35,253 nucleotides of DNA, taken from assembly GCA_031270605.1 (NCBI GenBank), contig JAISXG010000017.1, positions 1 to 35,253 of the forward strand, read 5' to 3'. The notes below the pieces were generated by a model, which did no database searches, was not told the origin of the DNA, and was given only the letters and a program-made list of their open reading frames with translations. Within the stretch, counting starts at the first letter, position 1, and the number at the start of each line of letters is the position of its first letter. Both the position numbers and the translations under genes were made by a program. The stretch comes from Oscillospiraceae bacterium. GTDB taxonomy: Bacteria; Bacillota; Clostridia; Oscillospirales; Acutalibacteraceae. Shown here piece by piece: positions 6,907 through 14,995 of this stretch.

Positions 6907-7932
6907 CTAATCTGTTCTGTCGCTTTCCTCAAGCGCCCGGCGCACCGCTTCTGCGCGCACCTCCCGCCGTGTCATAGCGTCAAACCGTGTTTTATAGGAG
7001 GAATTCAGGTTGGCGGGCTGCATGGTTACAAACAGCTCGTTGATCACTTCTGTTTTGACGGGAATCTGGCCGCGGATGCTCCCGAGGCGGGTGAAAGAGA
7101 GCAGCTCCATCATTTCGTCTGTTGACAGGATTCTGGCGGTTTTCAGAATGCCGTAGGAACGAAAGATTTTGTCAAGAAAGGCGGGGTTCTTTTCAAGCTC
7201 CTCGCGCGCGGTGCGTTCCCGCGTCGCAAGCTGCAACGTAATGGATTTGAGGTTTTCAAGGGCCGCTTGTTCGCTGATGCCCAGAGAAACCTGATTGCTC
7301 AGCTGATAGATGTCGCCTTTCGCGCTGCTGCCTTCGCCGTAGGAGCCGCGGATGGTAAGGCCGAGCTTTGAGACCGTGGCCGAAAGCGAAGCAAGCTGGC
7401 TGCAAGCCGCAAGCGCGGGCAAATGCAGCATCACCGAGGCCCGCATACCTGTGCCGAGGTTTGTGGGGCATTGGGTGAGGTAGCCGATCCTGTCGTCAAA
7501 GGCATATTGCAGCCGACTGTCGAGAAGGTCGTCGATTTTGCCGGCCTCCGAAAAGGCCTCGTCAAGGGCGAAACCGCCTTTGATGACCTGCAAGCGGATA
7601 TGATCCTCTTCGTTGAGCATGATGCTGACGGATTCATCCTCCGAAAGCAGAAGGGAGCGGCCTTCACGCGCGCTGACGAATTCGGGGCTGACGAGGTGCC
7701 GCTCGGCAAGCGAAACGGCCTCAAAGTCGTTGATCTGGTTCATGTCGGTATACTGCAGCTTCAGTGCGGGAACATCCTCTAATGCCGTGCGCACAAGCTC
7801 GTTTACCGTATATTTTTCAGAAACCGGCAATTTTGCTGGAAACGGATAGGGTGCCAAGTTCCTGGCGAAGCGGATGCGCGTGCTGAGAACTACGTCGCCG
7901 TGCTCGCCAGTGTTGATATACCATTTACTCAT
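6907..7932 (-). CDS. mcsB: McsB, protein-arginine kinase
   Basis: McsB phosphorylates arginine residues on proteins, marking them for ClpCP, and inactivates CtsR during heat stress. The 341-residue product has the phosphagen-kinase catalytic fold: STRIRFARNLAPYPFP near residue 20, LTQCPTNLGTGMRASVMLHLPAL with the conserved Cys and the guanidino-kinase signature, and RGSYGEGSSAKGDIYQLSNQ in the nucleotide-binding part. The C terminus RREVRAEAVRRALEES is the usual McsB ending. The ATG at 7932 (MSKWYINTG) lies 11 nt after AAAGGA, and the upstream in-frame Met has no better site. It is 71 nt downstream of its activator gene mcsA. All recognisable catalytic motifs are present. Confidence 0.96.
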   Translation of the reverse strand: MSKWYINTGEHGDVVLSTRIRFARNLAPYPFPAKLPVSEKYTVNELVRTALEDVPALKLQYTDMNQINDFEAVSLAERHLVSPEFVSAREGRSLLLSEDESVSIMLNEEDHIRLQVIKGGFALDEAFSEAGKIDDLLDSRLQYAFDDRIGYLTQCPTNLGTGMRASVMLHLPALAACSQLASLSATVSKLGLTIRGSYGEGSSAKGDIYQLSNQVSLGISEQAALENLKSITLQLATRERTAREELEKNPAFLDKIFRSYGILKTARILSTDEMMELLSFTRLGSIRGQIPVKTEVINELFVTMQPANLNSSYKTRFDAMTRREVRAEAVRRALEESDRTD

Positions 7933-8003
7933 AACAGGTTCCATCCTTTCTCTGAGGGCTGAAAAACTGAATTCTTTCAGCCGGTCTTTTGCTTTTTGCC
8001 GGT

Positions 8004-8504
8004 TTACGCGTTGCCCGCTTCGAGTTCCCTGATCTGGTCGCGAAGATGGGCGGCGCGTTCAAAATTCTGTTCACTGACCGCCGATTCCATTTCCTTTTTC
8101 AGGTCGGAGATCCGGCGTTCTTTTTTGACTTCTTTCCCGGCGCTCTGGGCGATTTTGCCCTCGTGCTGGGTTCTTCCGTGTATTCGTTGAAGGGAGGGGA
8201 GGAGTTTGTCATAAAACAGCGTGTAGCAATCCGCACAGCCGATTTTTCCGCTTTTTGCGATGTCGTCAAAGGTTGAGCCGCACTTCTCGCAGCGGATCGT
8301 TCTGTTGCTGAGGGAGCTGACGGGCAAGTCTCCTAAAAATCCGCCGAACAGCTCTGAAAGGTTCAGGCCGAAGTCGGAAAAGGAGTCGATAAACCCGAGC
8401 GCGCCCGCACAGCTTCTGCAAAGCCGGTATTCCGCAGTTTCTCCGTTAATAATGCGTTTGATATGTGTGGTCGCTTCATTTTTCTTGCAGTTTTGACATA
8501 ACAT
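8004..8504 (-). CDS. mcsA: McsA, zinc-binding activator of McsB
   Basis: McsA binds and activates the arginine kinase McsB and modulates CtsR. The 166-residue product has four Cys pairs typical of McsA: CQNC at residues 3-6, CRSC near 29, CEKC near 73 and CADC near 91, which form two zinc sites. The C-terminal UVR domain reads ISDLKKEMESAVSEQNFERAAHLRDQIREL. The UVR sequence resembles the one in ClpC, the expected contact region. The start MLCQNCKKNEATTHIK is the conserved N terminus, with GAGGAG-like sequence just upstream. It lies between ctsR (158-nt gap) and mcsB. The ctsR-mcsA gap shows no hairpin or promoter I would defend. Confidence 0.95.
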   Translation of the reverse strand: MLCQNCKKNEATTHIKRIINGETAEYRLCRSCAGALGFIDSFSDFGLNLSELFGGFLGDLPVSSLSNRTIRCEKCGSTFDDIAKSGKIGCADCYTLFYDKLLPSLQRIHGRTQHEGKIAQSAGKEVKKERRISDLKKEMESAVSEQNFERAAHLRDQIRELEAGNA

Positions 8505-8662
8505 GATTGTTCACTCCTCTGTTTAACACTTGTGTAGTGCGAGCCTGAATAAAAGCGTTGCCGAACAGCATATATTTTCAGAAGCTTCTAAACAGGGGTC
8601 GCCGTTATCTTTTTGGCAGCGAAAGCTTTTTATTGTTTGTATTGTGCTTATATGAAAGGGGG

Positions 8663-9109
8663 TCAAATTGATGCGAGAAGCATCTGTTTAAAGATTCCGG
8701 CCCGAACCGCGTCGCGGTCTTCCGGGGGCAGGCAGCGGTAACTGGTTTCGTTCATGGCGGCGAGCATCACAGAGGAGCTCTCCGGGCTCAAATAATCCTG
8801 ATGCATAAGGTTCACGATGTGTGCCCGGCAGGTTTGTTCATCAATCTGTTTGCCGATGGAATTCACAAGGTGCATGATCATATCTGCGCGCTCAAGGTTC
8901 ACTCTGCTGATTTTAATATATCCGCCGCCGCCGCGCCGGCTTTCCACAATGTAGCCCTGCTCCGGTGTGAAGCGGGAAGAGAGCACATAGTTGATTTGGC
9001 TGGGCACGCAGCCCAGCTGCTCCGCAAGCTCGTTTCTTTGAATTTCGGTACTGCCGTTCGCCTCTATCATGTCAAGAAGCATCTGGGCAATAATGTTGCT
9101 GAGATTCAT
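8663..9109 (-). CDS. ctsR: CtsR, class III heat-shock transcriptional repressor
   Basis: CtsR represses the clp genes by binding direct heptad repeats and is released on heating or by McsB. The 148-residue product begins MNLSNIIAQMLLDMIEANGS. The winged helix-turn-helix includes NELAEQLGCVPSQINYVLSSRFTPEQGY, and the glycine-rich heat-sensing wing reads VESRRGGGGYIKISRV. All of these are family hallmarks. The C-terminal McsB-binding part runs from about residue 80. The ATG at 9109 matches the conserved N terminus and has AAAGGA 11 nt upstream. Upstream in-frame starts would overlap that ribosome binding site. It is the first gene of the operon and has CtsR boxes at its own promoter, so it is autoregulated. 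Confidence 0.96.
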   Translation of the reverse strand: MNLSNIIAQMLLDMIEANGSTEIQRNELAEQLGCVPSQINYVLSSRFTPEQGYIVESRRGGGGYIKISRVNLERADMIMHLVNSIGKQIDEQTCRAHIVNLMHQDYLSPESSSVMLAAMNETSYRCLPPEDRDAVRAGIFKQMLLASI

Positions 9110-9319
9110 TTCTGTTACCATCCTTTCGCAGAACCCGAACTGTTTTTGCCGGTTCCGCACATTTTATGTGCCGGATTCATGCAATGCTTTTTGTGCAAAA
9201 GAATAAAACCTCTTGTCTGAAAACGGTGTTTTTCAAACGGCTGCCACTCTTTTGCGAAAAGAACGGCCGGAAACCAATTTTATAGCAGCGCTTTTTCGCT
9301 TCCTTTATGATTGTTTGCC

Positions 9320-9336
9320 TTTGACTTTCTTTGACC
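9320..9336 (-). promoter_or_regulatory. CtsR operator (perfect heptad repeat)
   Basis: The minus strand reads GGTCAAA GAA AGTCAAA, a full match to the known CtsR box (A/G)GTCAAANAN(A/G)GTCAAA. It starts 8 nt downstream of the -10 element, so it covers the transcription start and would block initiation or clearance. Confidence 0.9.
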
Positions 9337-9344
9337 TTTACTAT

Positions 9345-9373
9345 AGTATATTGACCTCTGACAGAAATGTCAA
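9345..9373 (-). promoter_or_regulatory. Sigma-A promoter of the ctsR-mcsA-mcsB-clpC operon
   Basis: The minus strand reads TTGACA, 17 nt, then TATACT. The -35 is consensus. The promoter is flanked by CtsR boxes on both sides. The predicted leader before ctsR is about 225 nt. It contains small hairpins, for example GCACAT/ATGTGC near 9157-9172, but no riboswitch I recognise. Confidence 0.85.
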
Positions 9374-9374
9374 A

Positions 9375-9391
9375 GGTCAATAAAGGTCAAA
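9375..9391 (+). promoter_or_regulatory. Second CtsR-like operator, upstream of the -35
   Basis: On the plus strand GGTCAAT AAA GGTCAAA matches the CtsR box at 13 of 14 heptad positions. It lies immediately upstream of the -35 in the orientation opposite to the downstream box. Two boxes bracketing one promoter suggest cooperative or dual-dimer repression. Confidence 0.7.
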
Positions 9392-9453
9392 TAAAATTAA
9401 AATTTTAAAATAGCTCGCGCATTCTCGCATTTTCTCTGATTATCTCAAAAATA

Positions 9454-9485
9454 CTCGTTTAAAAAATTTTTTTAGCGAGAGATTT
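9454..9485 (-). terminator. Weak terminator-like dyad after the phosphoesterase gene
   Basis: CTCG followed by a T/A-rich tract mirrors itself through to CGAG (9454-9479), giving a 12-13 bp imperfect AT-rich stem with almost no loop, 11-40 nt beyond the stop codon at 9497. The minus-strand T-run downstream is short (GTATTTTTGAG). It is the only candidate terminator between this gene and the ctsR promoter region. Confidence 0.3.
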
Positions 9486-9496
9486 TTGCGTTCTGC

Positions 9497-12400
9497 TTAG
9501 CCTTTTATGGTAACATATTGATTCTGTAAAGGCTGCAGCTTTGCGGAAGCGCGCAGGATCAGCCTTGCGTCTGCGGCCGTCACATTGCCGTCACCGTCCA
9601 CATCGGCGACGATTTTATCCGTTGCCGTTAGCTTGTCAAGCTTTGCGGAGGCCCGCAGGGCAAGCCTTGCGTCTGCGGCGGTTATCATGTGGTTGTAGTC
9701 AAGATCGCCCGACAAATATTCCTCATAGCCTTTTTCAAGCGCGAAAACGTCCGCCCTTGAAACACTGTCGCCGTCAACCGAATATGCCTCAAACACCAGC
9801 ACATCCTTTTCAATGCGGACGGATGAGAACACCGGCGAAGCAGTCGGCACTTCTTTTTCAGGCTTCGGGAAATCGATGGAAACCACCGCGTCGTTATAAT
9901 GCTTTGCGCCCGCGGTGCCGCCCACCACAAAGACGGTGCCGTCCGGCCCGAACTTTGTTTCAAAAGGCATACCGTCCAGCTCTATGATGTTTTTGTCACA
10001 GAAGGTCACCTGATTGTTTTTGAGCACATCGGTTCTCAAATAGATATGGTCATGGCCGGAAAGCACAAGGTCGACCGAAAGCTCGGGCATGAGTTTTGCG
10101 AGCTGCGCGCGCAGGGCCGTGACGTCCTCATCATTGGCGTGTGTGCCCGTTGTGTAGGGCGATTTGTGAAGGGCCACGATTTTCCAGTTGGCGCCGCTCT
10201 TTTGAATGTCCGCCTTGAGCCAGGCGACCTGTTCGTCTGAAAGGGCGCCCTTGCCGGTAAGGTCGTTGGTGTTGAGCACGGCAATATAGGCGTTTTCATA
10301 CTCAAAGGAATAGTACACACCGGTTTCTGTGTTTTGTTTGGGGTAGTTCGCAAGCGCGAAGTGGTTTAAGACCGCGTTGGCCGCGCTTTCTTCATGGTTG
10401 CCCGAAACGGGAACCGTCACGGTGGAGAGAAGCTGAGCCTGCGCCGAGTCAAGGCACCACTGCCACTGGTTGATATTGTTGGGGTTGTCGGTCATATCGC
10501 CGCCGTGCACCACAAAAGAAATATCATTATATTTTTCAAACGCGGCCTTCATGACGCTGCCCCAGGTGTCCTGATACTGATAGGGGGTCTGCGACTGCGC
10601 GTCTGTCGTGAACAGAAAGCGGAAGCTGTCGTCGTTCGGGAAGGCGTTTAACATGCCGACTTCGCTCCACCAGTCCTTTGCCGCGTCGCCGATCCTGAAA
10701 TAGTATTTTTGGTTCGGGTCAAGGTTTGTGAGTTGCAGGGTGTGCTTCGTGAGCGTGAGCTCATAGGGGAAGAATCCGGTGATACCGAGGTCCACGCCCG
10801 GGTATTCTTTCGTGACATAGGTGCTGTATGCCTTGATATTGTCGCCGATGGAGGGCTTTGAAGAAAAGAGAGGCGGTGCGCTGCCGTTTGCCTTGACAAG
10901 CTCGATGTCCGTGCCTGTTACCGAGGCCTTTGTGTACCAGGTGATGTTATAGGATTTTTTAATTTCAGAGCCGAACACCACCGTGGCCATGGAGGGCAGG
11001 CGGTAATTCTCTGTCGTTGCGGGAACCTCGACCTTGCCGCTGTAGGTATATTCTGTGTCATAATCAAGCGTGTCGTCTGAGGTGCAGCCTGAAATCACGC
11101 GGTCAAACTGATAGCCCAGCCCTTCAAACTGCGAGGGGGTCATATATTTGGCAATCAGGTTATCGGCAATATTGTCAATGCTGGTGCCGTACTGCGGCAA
11201 AATGTTTTTGCCGAGGAGGGTGTTGATCACATTCAACGCGCTCAGATTATTGTTCAGCAGCAGCCTGAGCGCCAATTCGGCAACATAGCTGACGTTCGGG
11301 CCGTAAGAGGCAAGCAGCTTTGATATGTTCAGGTTCACGCCCGCGAGGATTTCATCCTGCAGCAGGCCCTTGAACAAAACATCCTTGAGCAGGTCAAACA
11401 AATCGCTTGCAAACTCGCCTGAAGCGCTTTTTGCGATCACATCCTGAATGAAGGCATCCTCAAGATTGTTTTCATTGCCCTCGTACATATACGCCAGCGC
11501 GCTGAAAACCAGGTCGCCGAACGTGCCGGGGGCGGAGGCGCCGCCAAAGCCGTATTTGCTGAGGAATTCGGTGCAGGGCAGGTCTGAAACCGGGTGCGTC
11601 GCGAGAGATTGCGCAATGCCGTAAAGCACCGAGTGCGTGTACGCCCTGTCTGCAATATATTTATTATAAACCTGCGTTTCAATATCTTCAACAAAGCTGA
11701 GGATGTTTTTGGAGTCGATCAGGTTGATGTTTGTGCCCGGAATGGGAAAGTCCACAAGCAGGTTTTCAAACAGCATCTGCTGTAGATTAAAGCCGAAGGC
11801 TTCTTCAAGATAAGAGAGCAGGCCGCCCTTTTTTTCGATCTGGTCAAACAGCTTGTCCACAGACGCGTTCAAGATTTTTGCCAAAAACGCGGTTGCGTCG
11901 CCGTTTTTGTATGTAATGTTAAAGGATGTTGTTTCCCTGTATGGCTGCGCAAATGCTACGCCGTCGACCACCACGGGGATCTCGCAGTCCACGTCACGCA
12001 CGTCAAACCTTGCGGTCACAGAACTGTCCTCAGCCTTTGAAAAGTGTGTTTCGCGGAAAGTGTTCGGGAATTCGCTCAATGCGGCCGTTTGAATGTTATA
12101 AAGGGTTTCGCCGTTGTCGCTGACGGTCGTGGCAATGTCGTTTGTATGGGAGTGGCCCGTCATCAAAAAATTCACGCCCGCGTCCGCAAGCTTTTCGGCA
12201 GTGTCTTCCATATTATCATAAACGAAGCCCTGCATGACGTTTTTTTGCACATAGTTTGTTTCAACTGCGTTCCAGTGCGTCAGGCCGATGACGGTTTCGC
12301 CGTTTGCCTTTGCCTGCGCTGCCTGCGCGGCAACCCAGTTCATAAGGTCTTTGGGGATGTTTCCGCCGGTTTCGGCCTCGTCTTTTCTGTTGGTCGTGTT

Positions 12401-13069
12401 GTCGAAGCTGTATTTGCCGCCGTCGATAGCAATCAGGCGGTAGCCCCCCTCAAGGCTCACGGCATAAGAAAGCGAACCGCCGAAGCGGCCTTCGGGCGGG
12501 ATGTAACGGGTGACATTTTGCTGGCCATAAACCAAATCGGAATAAATGTCGACAAAGTCCTGCGGGCTCGTTCTGAGCTCCGGGGAGGAATCCTTCACAT
12601 CGTTTTTATAGGAGGTCGCGCCGGTGTGGTTCACGTCGTGGTTGCCGTTGATCAAATAAACCTTCACGCCTGAGTCCGCCTCAAACTGCCTGAGCTTTGC
12701 GGCCAGCTCCTCATGGGCCTTTTTCTCGCCGTTGAGCGTGAGGTCACCGGCCAAAAAGAGATATTTCAGGCCGTTCGCAACCGCGTGCTCCTGCACCGCG
12801 TGAAGCGCCGCGGTGGTCAGCCCCTCGAGCTGAAGAACCTGCGTGTTGGTTTGATTCAAAAGCTCCGTCAATGCGTCGCCCTTGGAACCGAGATCCTCCG
12901 TGGCATAATAATGAAGATCCGCCATTGTTGCAACAAGAAGCCCGTCTTGTTCGGCTGCGAAAGCGGAAAGAAGTATGTTCGCGGGCATTAAAGAAAGCAG
13001 CAGGACAAGAGATATGAATACAGATAAAAGCTTGATTGAAAAACGGCTTTTTCGGTTTTTAATAAGCAT
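9497..13069 (-). CDS. Secreted double metallophosphoesterase with C-terminal dockerin
   Basis: This 1190-residue protein has an N-terminal signal peptide (basic start, then LLSVFISLVLLLSLMPA, likely cleavage near AFAA at 36-39). The first calcineurin-like phosphoesterase domain (about 45-350) shows DLH, GDLTLNG, NGNHD, LTHWN and TGHSHTND. A middle region (about 360-690) has no domain I recognise. A fibronectin-like segment resembling purple acid phosphatase N-domains (about 720-810) leads to a second phosphoesterase domain (about 815-1040) with TTDAQ, HGGDMTDN, SGNHEES, LHKSPY and SGHDHIYL. The C terminus (about 1118-1182) holds two dockerin-type calcium-binding repeats, GDLDYNHMITAADARLAL and ADVDGDGNVTAADARLIL. 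AGGAGG lies 9 nt before the ATG. Metal ligands look intact in both domains. A phosphomonoesterase or nucleotidase/phosphodiesterase role is likely; the substrate is unknown. The dockerin implies docking to a cohesin scaffold or calcium-dependent anchoring. Confidence 0.9.
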   Translation of the reverse strand: MLIKNRKSRFSIKLLSVFISLVLLLSLMPANILLSAFAAEQDGLLVATMADLHYYATEDLGSKGDALTELLNQTNTQVLQLEGLTTAALHAVQEHAVANGLKYLFLAGDLTLNGEKKAHEELAAKLRQFEADSGVKVYLINGNHDVNHTGATSYKNDVKDSSPELRTSPQDFVDIYSDLVYGQQNVTRYIPPEGRFGGSLSYAVSLEGGYRLIAIDGGKYSFDNTTNRKDEAETGGNIPKDLMNWVAAQAAQAKANGETVIGLTHWNAVETNYVQKNVMQGFVYDNMEDTAEKLADAGVNFLMTGHSHTNDIATTVSDNGETLYNIQTAALSEFPNTFRETHFSKAEDSSVTARFDVRDVDCEIPVVVDGVAFAQPYRETTSFNITYKNGDATAFLAKILNASVDKLFDQIEKKGGLLSYLEEAFGFNLQQMLFENLLVDFPIPGTNINLIDSKNILSFVEDIETQVYNKYIADRAYTHSVLYGIAQSLATHPVSDLPCTEFLSKYGFGGASAPGTFGDLVFSALAYMYEGNENNLEDAFIQDVIAKSASGEFASDLFDLLKDVLFKGLLQDEILAGVNLNISKLLASYGPNVSYVAELALRLLLNNNLSALNVINTLLGKNILPQYGTSIDNIADNLIAKYMTPSQFEGLGYQFDRVISGCTSDDTLDYDTEYTYSGKVEVPATTENYRLPSMATVVFGSEIKKSYNITWYTKASVTGTDIELVKANGSAPPLFSSKPSIGDNIKAYSTYVTKEYPGVDLGITGFFPYELTLTKHTLQLTNLDPNQKYYFRIGDAAKDWWSEVGMLNAFPNDDSFRFLFTTDAQSQTPYQYQDTWGSVMKAAFEKYNDISFVVHGGDMTDNPNNINQWQWCLDSAQAQLLSTVTVPVSGNHEESAANAVLNHFALANYPKQNTETGVYYSFEYENAYIAVLNTNDLTGKGALSDEQVAWLKADIQKSGANWKIVALHKSPYTTGTHANDEDVTALRAQLAKLMPELSVDLVLSGHDHIYLRTDVLKNNQVTFCDKNIIELDGMPFETKFGPDGTVFVVGGTAGAKHYNDAVVSIDFPKPEKEVPTASPVFSSVRIEKDVLVFEAYSVDGDSVSRADVFALEKGYEEYLSGDLDYNHMITAADARLALRASAKLDKLTATDKIVADVDGDGNVTAADARLILRASAKLQPLQNQYVTIKG

Positions 13070-13103
13070 GGGTATATTCCTCCTATCAATCTATACAAAA
13101 AAT

Positions 13104-13132
13104 ATTATACTTTAATAAGGTAAAAAAGTAAA
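13104..13132 (-). promoter_or_regulatory. Candidate promoter for the phosphoesterase-dockerin gene
   Basis: The minus strand reads TTTACT, 17 nt, then TATAAT, about 35 nt upstream of the start codon. The -10 is consensus and the -35 is weak. The rest of the 282-nt gap (13070-13351) holds only the parB terminator and AT-rich sequence. Confidence 0.55.
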
Positions 13133-13314
13133 GGGGATTCTTTATGCTTTTTCTTTAAAAAGAGAAAATTCTTCAAATATTTACACAAAAAGCAGCCGGG
13201 AATCGACGAAAAACAAAGCAAAACGATTGAAAAACCCTTATGCGATGCGGCTTTTCCGCCTTAGCAACAGGCGAGGGACTGCTCTGGGTTTGCCCTTTTT
13301 CCATAAATTTTCTC

Positions 13315-13346
13315 ATAAAAAGAAAGCACAGCCTCGCCGTGCTTTC
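13315..13346 (-). terminator. Intrinsic terminator after parB
   Basis: GAAAGCAC and GTGCTTTC form an 8-bp stem (13322-13329 with 13339-13346) around a 9-nt loop. On the minus strand it is followed directly by TTTTTATG. It starts 6 nt beyond the parB stop. Confidence 0.8.
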
Positions 13347-13351
13347 CTCTT

Positions 13352-14206
13352 TTATTCTTCAAGCGCTTTCATGAGCTTCTTTAAATCGTCCTTGTCGAAA
13401 AATTCAAGCTCCAGAACGCCGCCCGCTTTTTTTGCCTGCACCCTGACCTTTCGGCCGAGCACAGACGCGAGGGCGATTTCCGCCTCTTTGTAAAACGGTT
13501 CCGGCGCTTCTTTTTTTCTTGGCTCTGCCGGTGTTTTCACAAGGGACTGCACCAGTTTTTCCACTTCTCTGACAGAAAGCTGCCTGTCAACAATTTCCTG
13601 GGCAAGCGTTTCAATTTGCCGCGCGTTTTCAAGCGCAAGCAAGGCTCTCGCATGCCCGGGCGACAGCCTCTTATCATAAAGGAGCGAAAGAACGCTTTCG
13701 GGCAGGTGCAAAAGCCGCAGGGCGTTTGTGAGCGCCGGGCGTGACTTTGAAAGCTTTTGCGCGGCCTGTTCCTGCGTGAGGCCGAACTCCTCAATGAGCC
13801 TGCGGATGCCCTGCGCCTCCTCAACAGGGTTGAGGTCTTCCCTCTGCAGGTTTTCAATCAGGGCAAGCACGGCGGTTTCGGTGTCGCTCAAGGTTTTCAC
13901 AATGGCCGGCACCTCGGTAAGCCCGGCCATTTTTGCCGCCCGCCAGCGCCGCTCGCCGGCGACGATCTGATAAGACCCGTCGGCCAAAGGGCGCACAAGC
14001 AGCGGCTGCAGCACACCGTGTTCGGCAATGCTTTCAGACAGCGACAGCAACGCCTCGTTGTCAAAATAGCCGCGCGGCTGGTTTTTGTTTGGCTCTATTT
14101 CATTGATCGGCAGCGTGACCGCCGAGGAATCGTTGATTTCTTCCGTTGCGTTTTCGGCAAAGAGAATGTCAAACCCCTTGCCCAGCCCGCGCTTTTTGGT
14201 TGCCAA
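13352..14206 (-). CDS. parB: ParB (Spo0J), CTP-dependent chromosome-partitioning clamp
   Basis: ParB binds parS, closes as a CTP-loaded sliding clamp, spreads on DNA and recruits SMC. From the proposed start the 284-residue product opens MATKKRGLGKGFDILFAE, the standard ParB N terminus. It then has NKNQPRGYF (box I), GERRWRAAKMAG (box II, CTP site), a helix-turn-helix at LTQEQAAQKLSKSRPALTNALRLLHLP and a C-terminal dimerisation domain with Lys-rich ending. Start choice: an ATG three codons upstream lies directly against the AGAGGAG ribosome site with no spacer. The TTG at 14206 has GAGGAG at 9 nt and gives the conserved MATKKRGLGKG sequence, so TTG is preferred. It follows parA by 20 nt. Arg in SKSRPAL and Ala in TNAL agree with parS rather than NBS specificity. 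Confidence 0.95.
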   Translation of the reverse strand: MATKKRGLGKGFDILFAENATEEINDSSAVTLPINEIEPNKNQPRGYFDNEALLSLSESIAEHGVLQPLLVRPLADGSYQIVAGERRWRAAKMAGLTEVPAIVKTLSDTETAVLALIENLQREDLNPVEEAQGIRRLIEEFGLTQEQAAQKLSKSRPALTNALRLLHLPESVLSLLYDKRLSPGHARALLALENARQIETLAQEIVDRQLSVREVEKLVQSLVKTPAEPRKKEAPEPFYKEAEIALASVLGRKVRVQAKKAGGVLELEFFDKDDLKKLMKALEE

Positions 14207-14226
14207 GTGCACCATCTCCTCTTTGT

Positions 14227-14991
14227 TTACCGCTGATTCGCCAAAAATTCAGCCGCTAAGTTTTTATAGGCTTCCGCGCCCTGGGAGCGCCGGTCATAAT
14301 AAAGCACAGGCTGCCCGAAGCCCGGCGCTTCCGAAAGGCGCACGTTGCGCGGTATGTAGGTCTTATAAACCTTCTTGGAAAAAAACTTTTTGACTTCATC
14401 CACAACCTGTTGTGTCAAATTCAATCTGCCGTCATACATCGTGAGTAATACGGCCTCCAGCTCAATGGCCGGGTTATAGAGGCGTTTGATTTGCCGCACG
14501 GTGGAAATCAGCTGCGAAAGCCCTTCAAGCGCATAATATTCGCACTGGATCGGCACCAAAAATGTGTCGGACGCGGTCAGTGCGTTCAACGTAATTAACC
14601 CCAGAGAGGGCGGGCAATCAAGAAAAATGTAGTCATATTCGCCCCAAACCGGGGCAAGCGCGCGCTTGAGCAGCCCTTCGCGGCTTTGTTCGGCGGCAAT
14701 CTCAAGCTCAAGCCCCGCCAGATTGATGTTGGAAGGCAGGATGTCCACCCCGGGGAATGCGGTTGTGAGAATCGCGTCCACCGCTTTGGCCTCGCCGGCG
14801 ATCACGTCATAAGAAGAGGCCTTCAGCTCCCGCTTGTTGATGCCGTAACCGCTGGTGGTGTTGCCCTGAGGGTCAATATCCACGAGCAGCACCTTTTTAT
14901 TCAGGTCGCCCACCGAAGCGGCAAGGTTCACCGCCGTTGTGGTTTTGCCCACACCGCCTTTTTGGTTCACAATTGAAACAACCTTTGCCAC
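14227..14991 (-). CDS. parA: ParA (Soj), Walker-type partition ATPase
   Basis: ParA/Soj is a deviant-Walker ATPase that binds nucleoid DNA as an ATP dimer and works with ParB; it also regulates DnaA in B. subtilis. The 254-residue product reads [20 protein letters not shown], with the deviant Walker A KGGVGKTT at about 11-18, then [17 protein letters not shown] (A'/Walker B type) and [18 protein letters not shown]. The GTG start at 14991 was chosen because AGAAAGGGG lies 9 nt upstream and it gives the usual length (Soj is 253 aa). A longer in-frame extension reads through parS sequence and has no conserved features. The gene starts 4 nt after the stop of the upstream EEP-family gene, so the two are in one transcript. 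Confidence 0.95.
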   Translation of the reverse strand: MAKVVSIVNQKGGVGKTTTAVNLAASVGDLNKKVLLVDIDPQGNTTSGYGINKRELKASSYDVIAGEAKAVDAILTTAFPGVDILPSNINLAGLELEIAAEQSREGLLKRALAPVWGEYDYIFLDCPPSLGLITLNALTASDTFLVPIQCEYYALEGLSQLISTVRQIKRLYNPAIELEAVLLTMYDGRLNLTQQVVDEVKKFFSKKVYKTYIPRNVRLSEAPGFGQPVLYYDRRSQGAEAYKNLAAEFLANQR

Positions 14992-14995
14992 GGCG

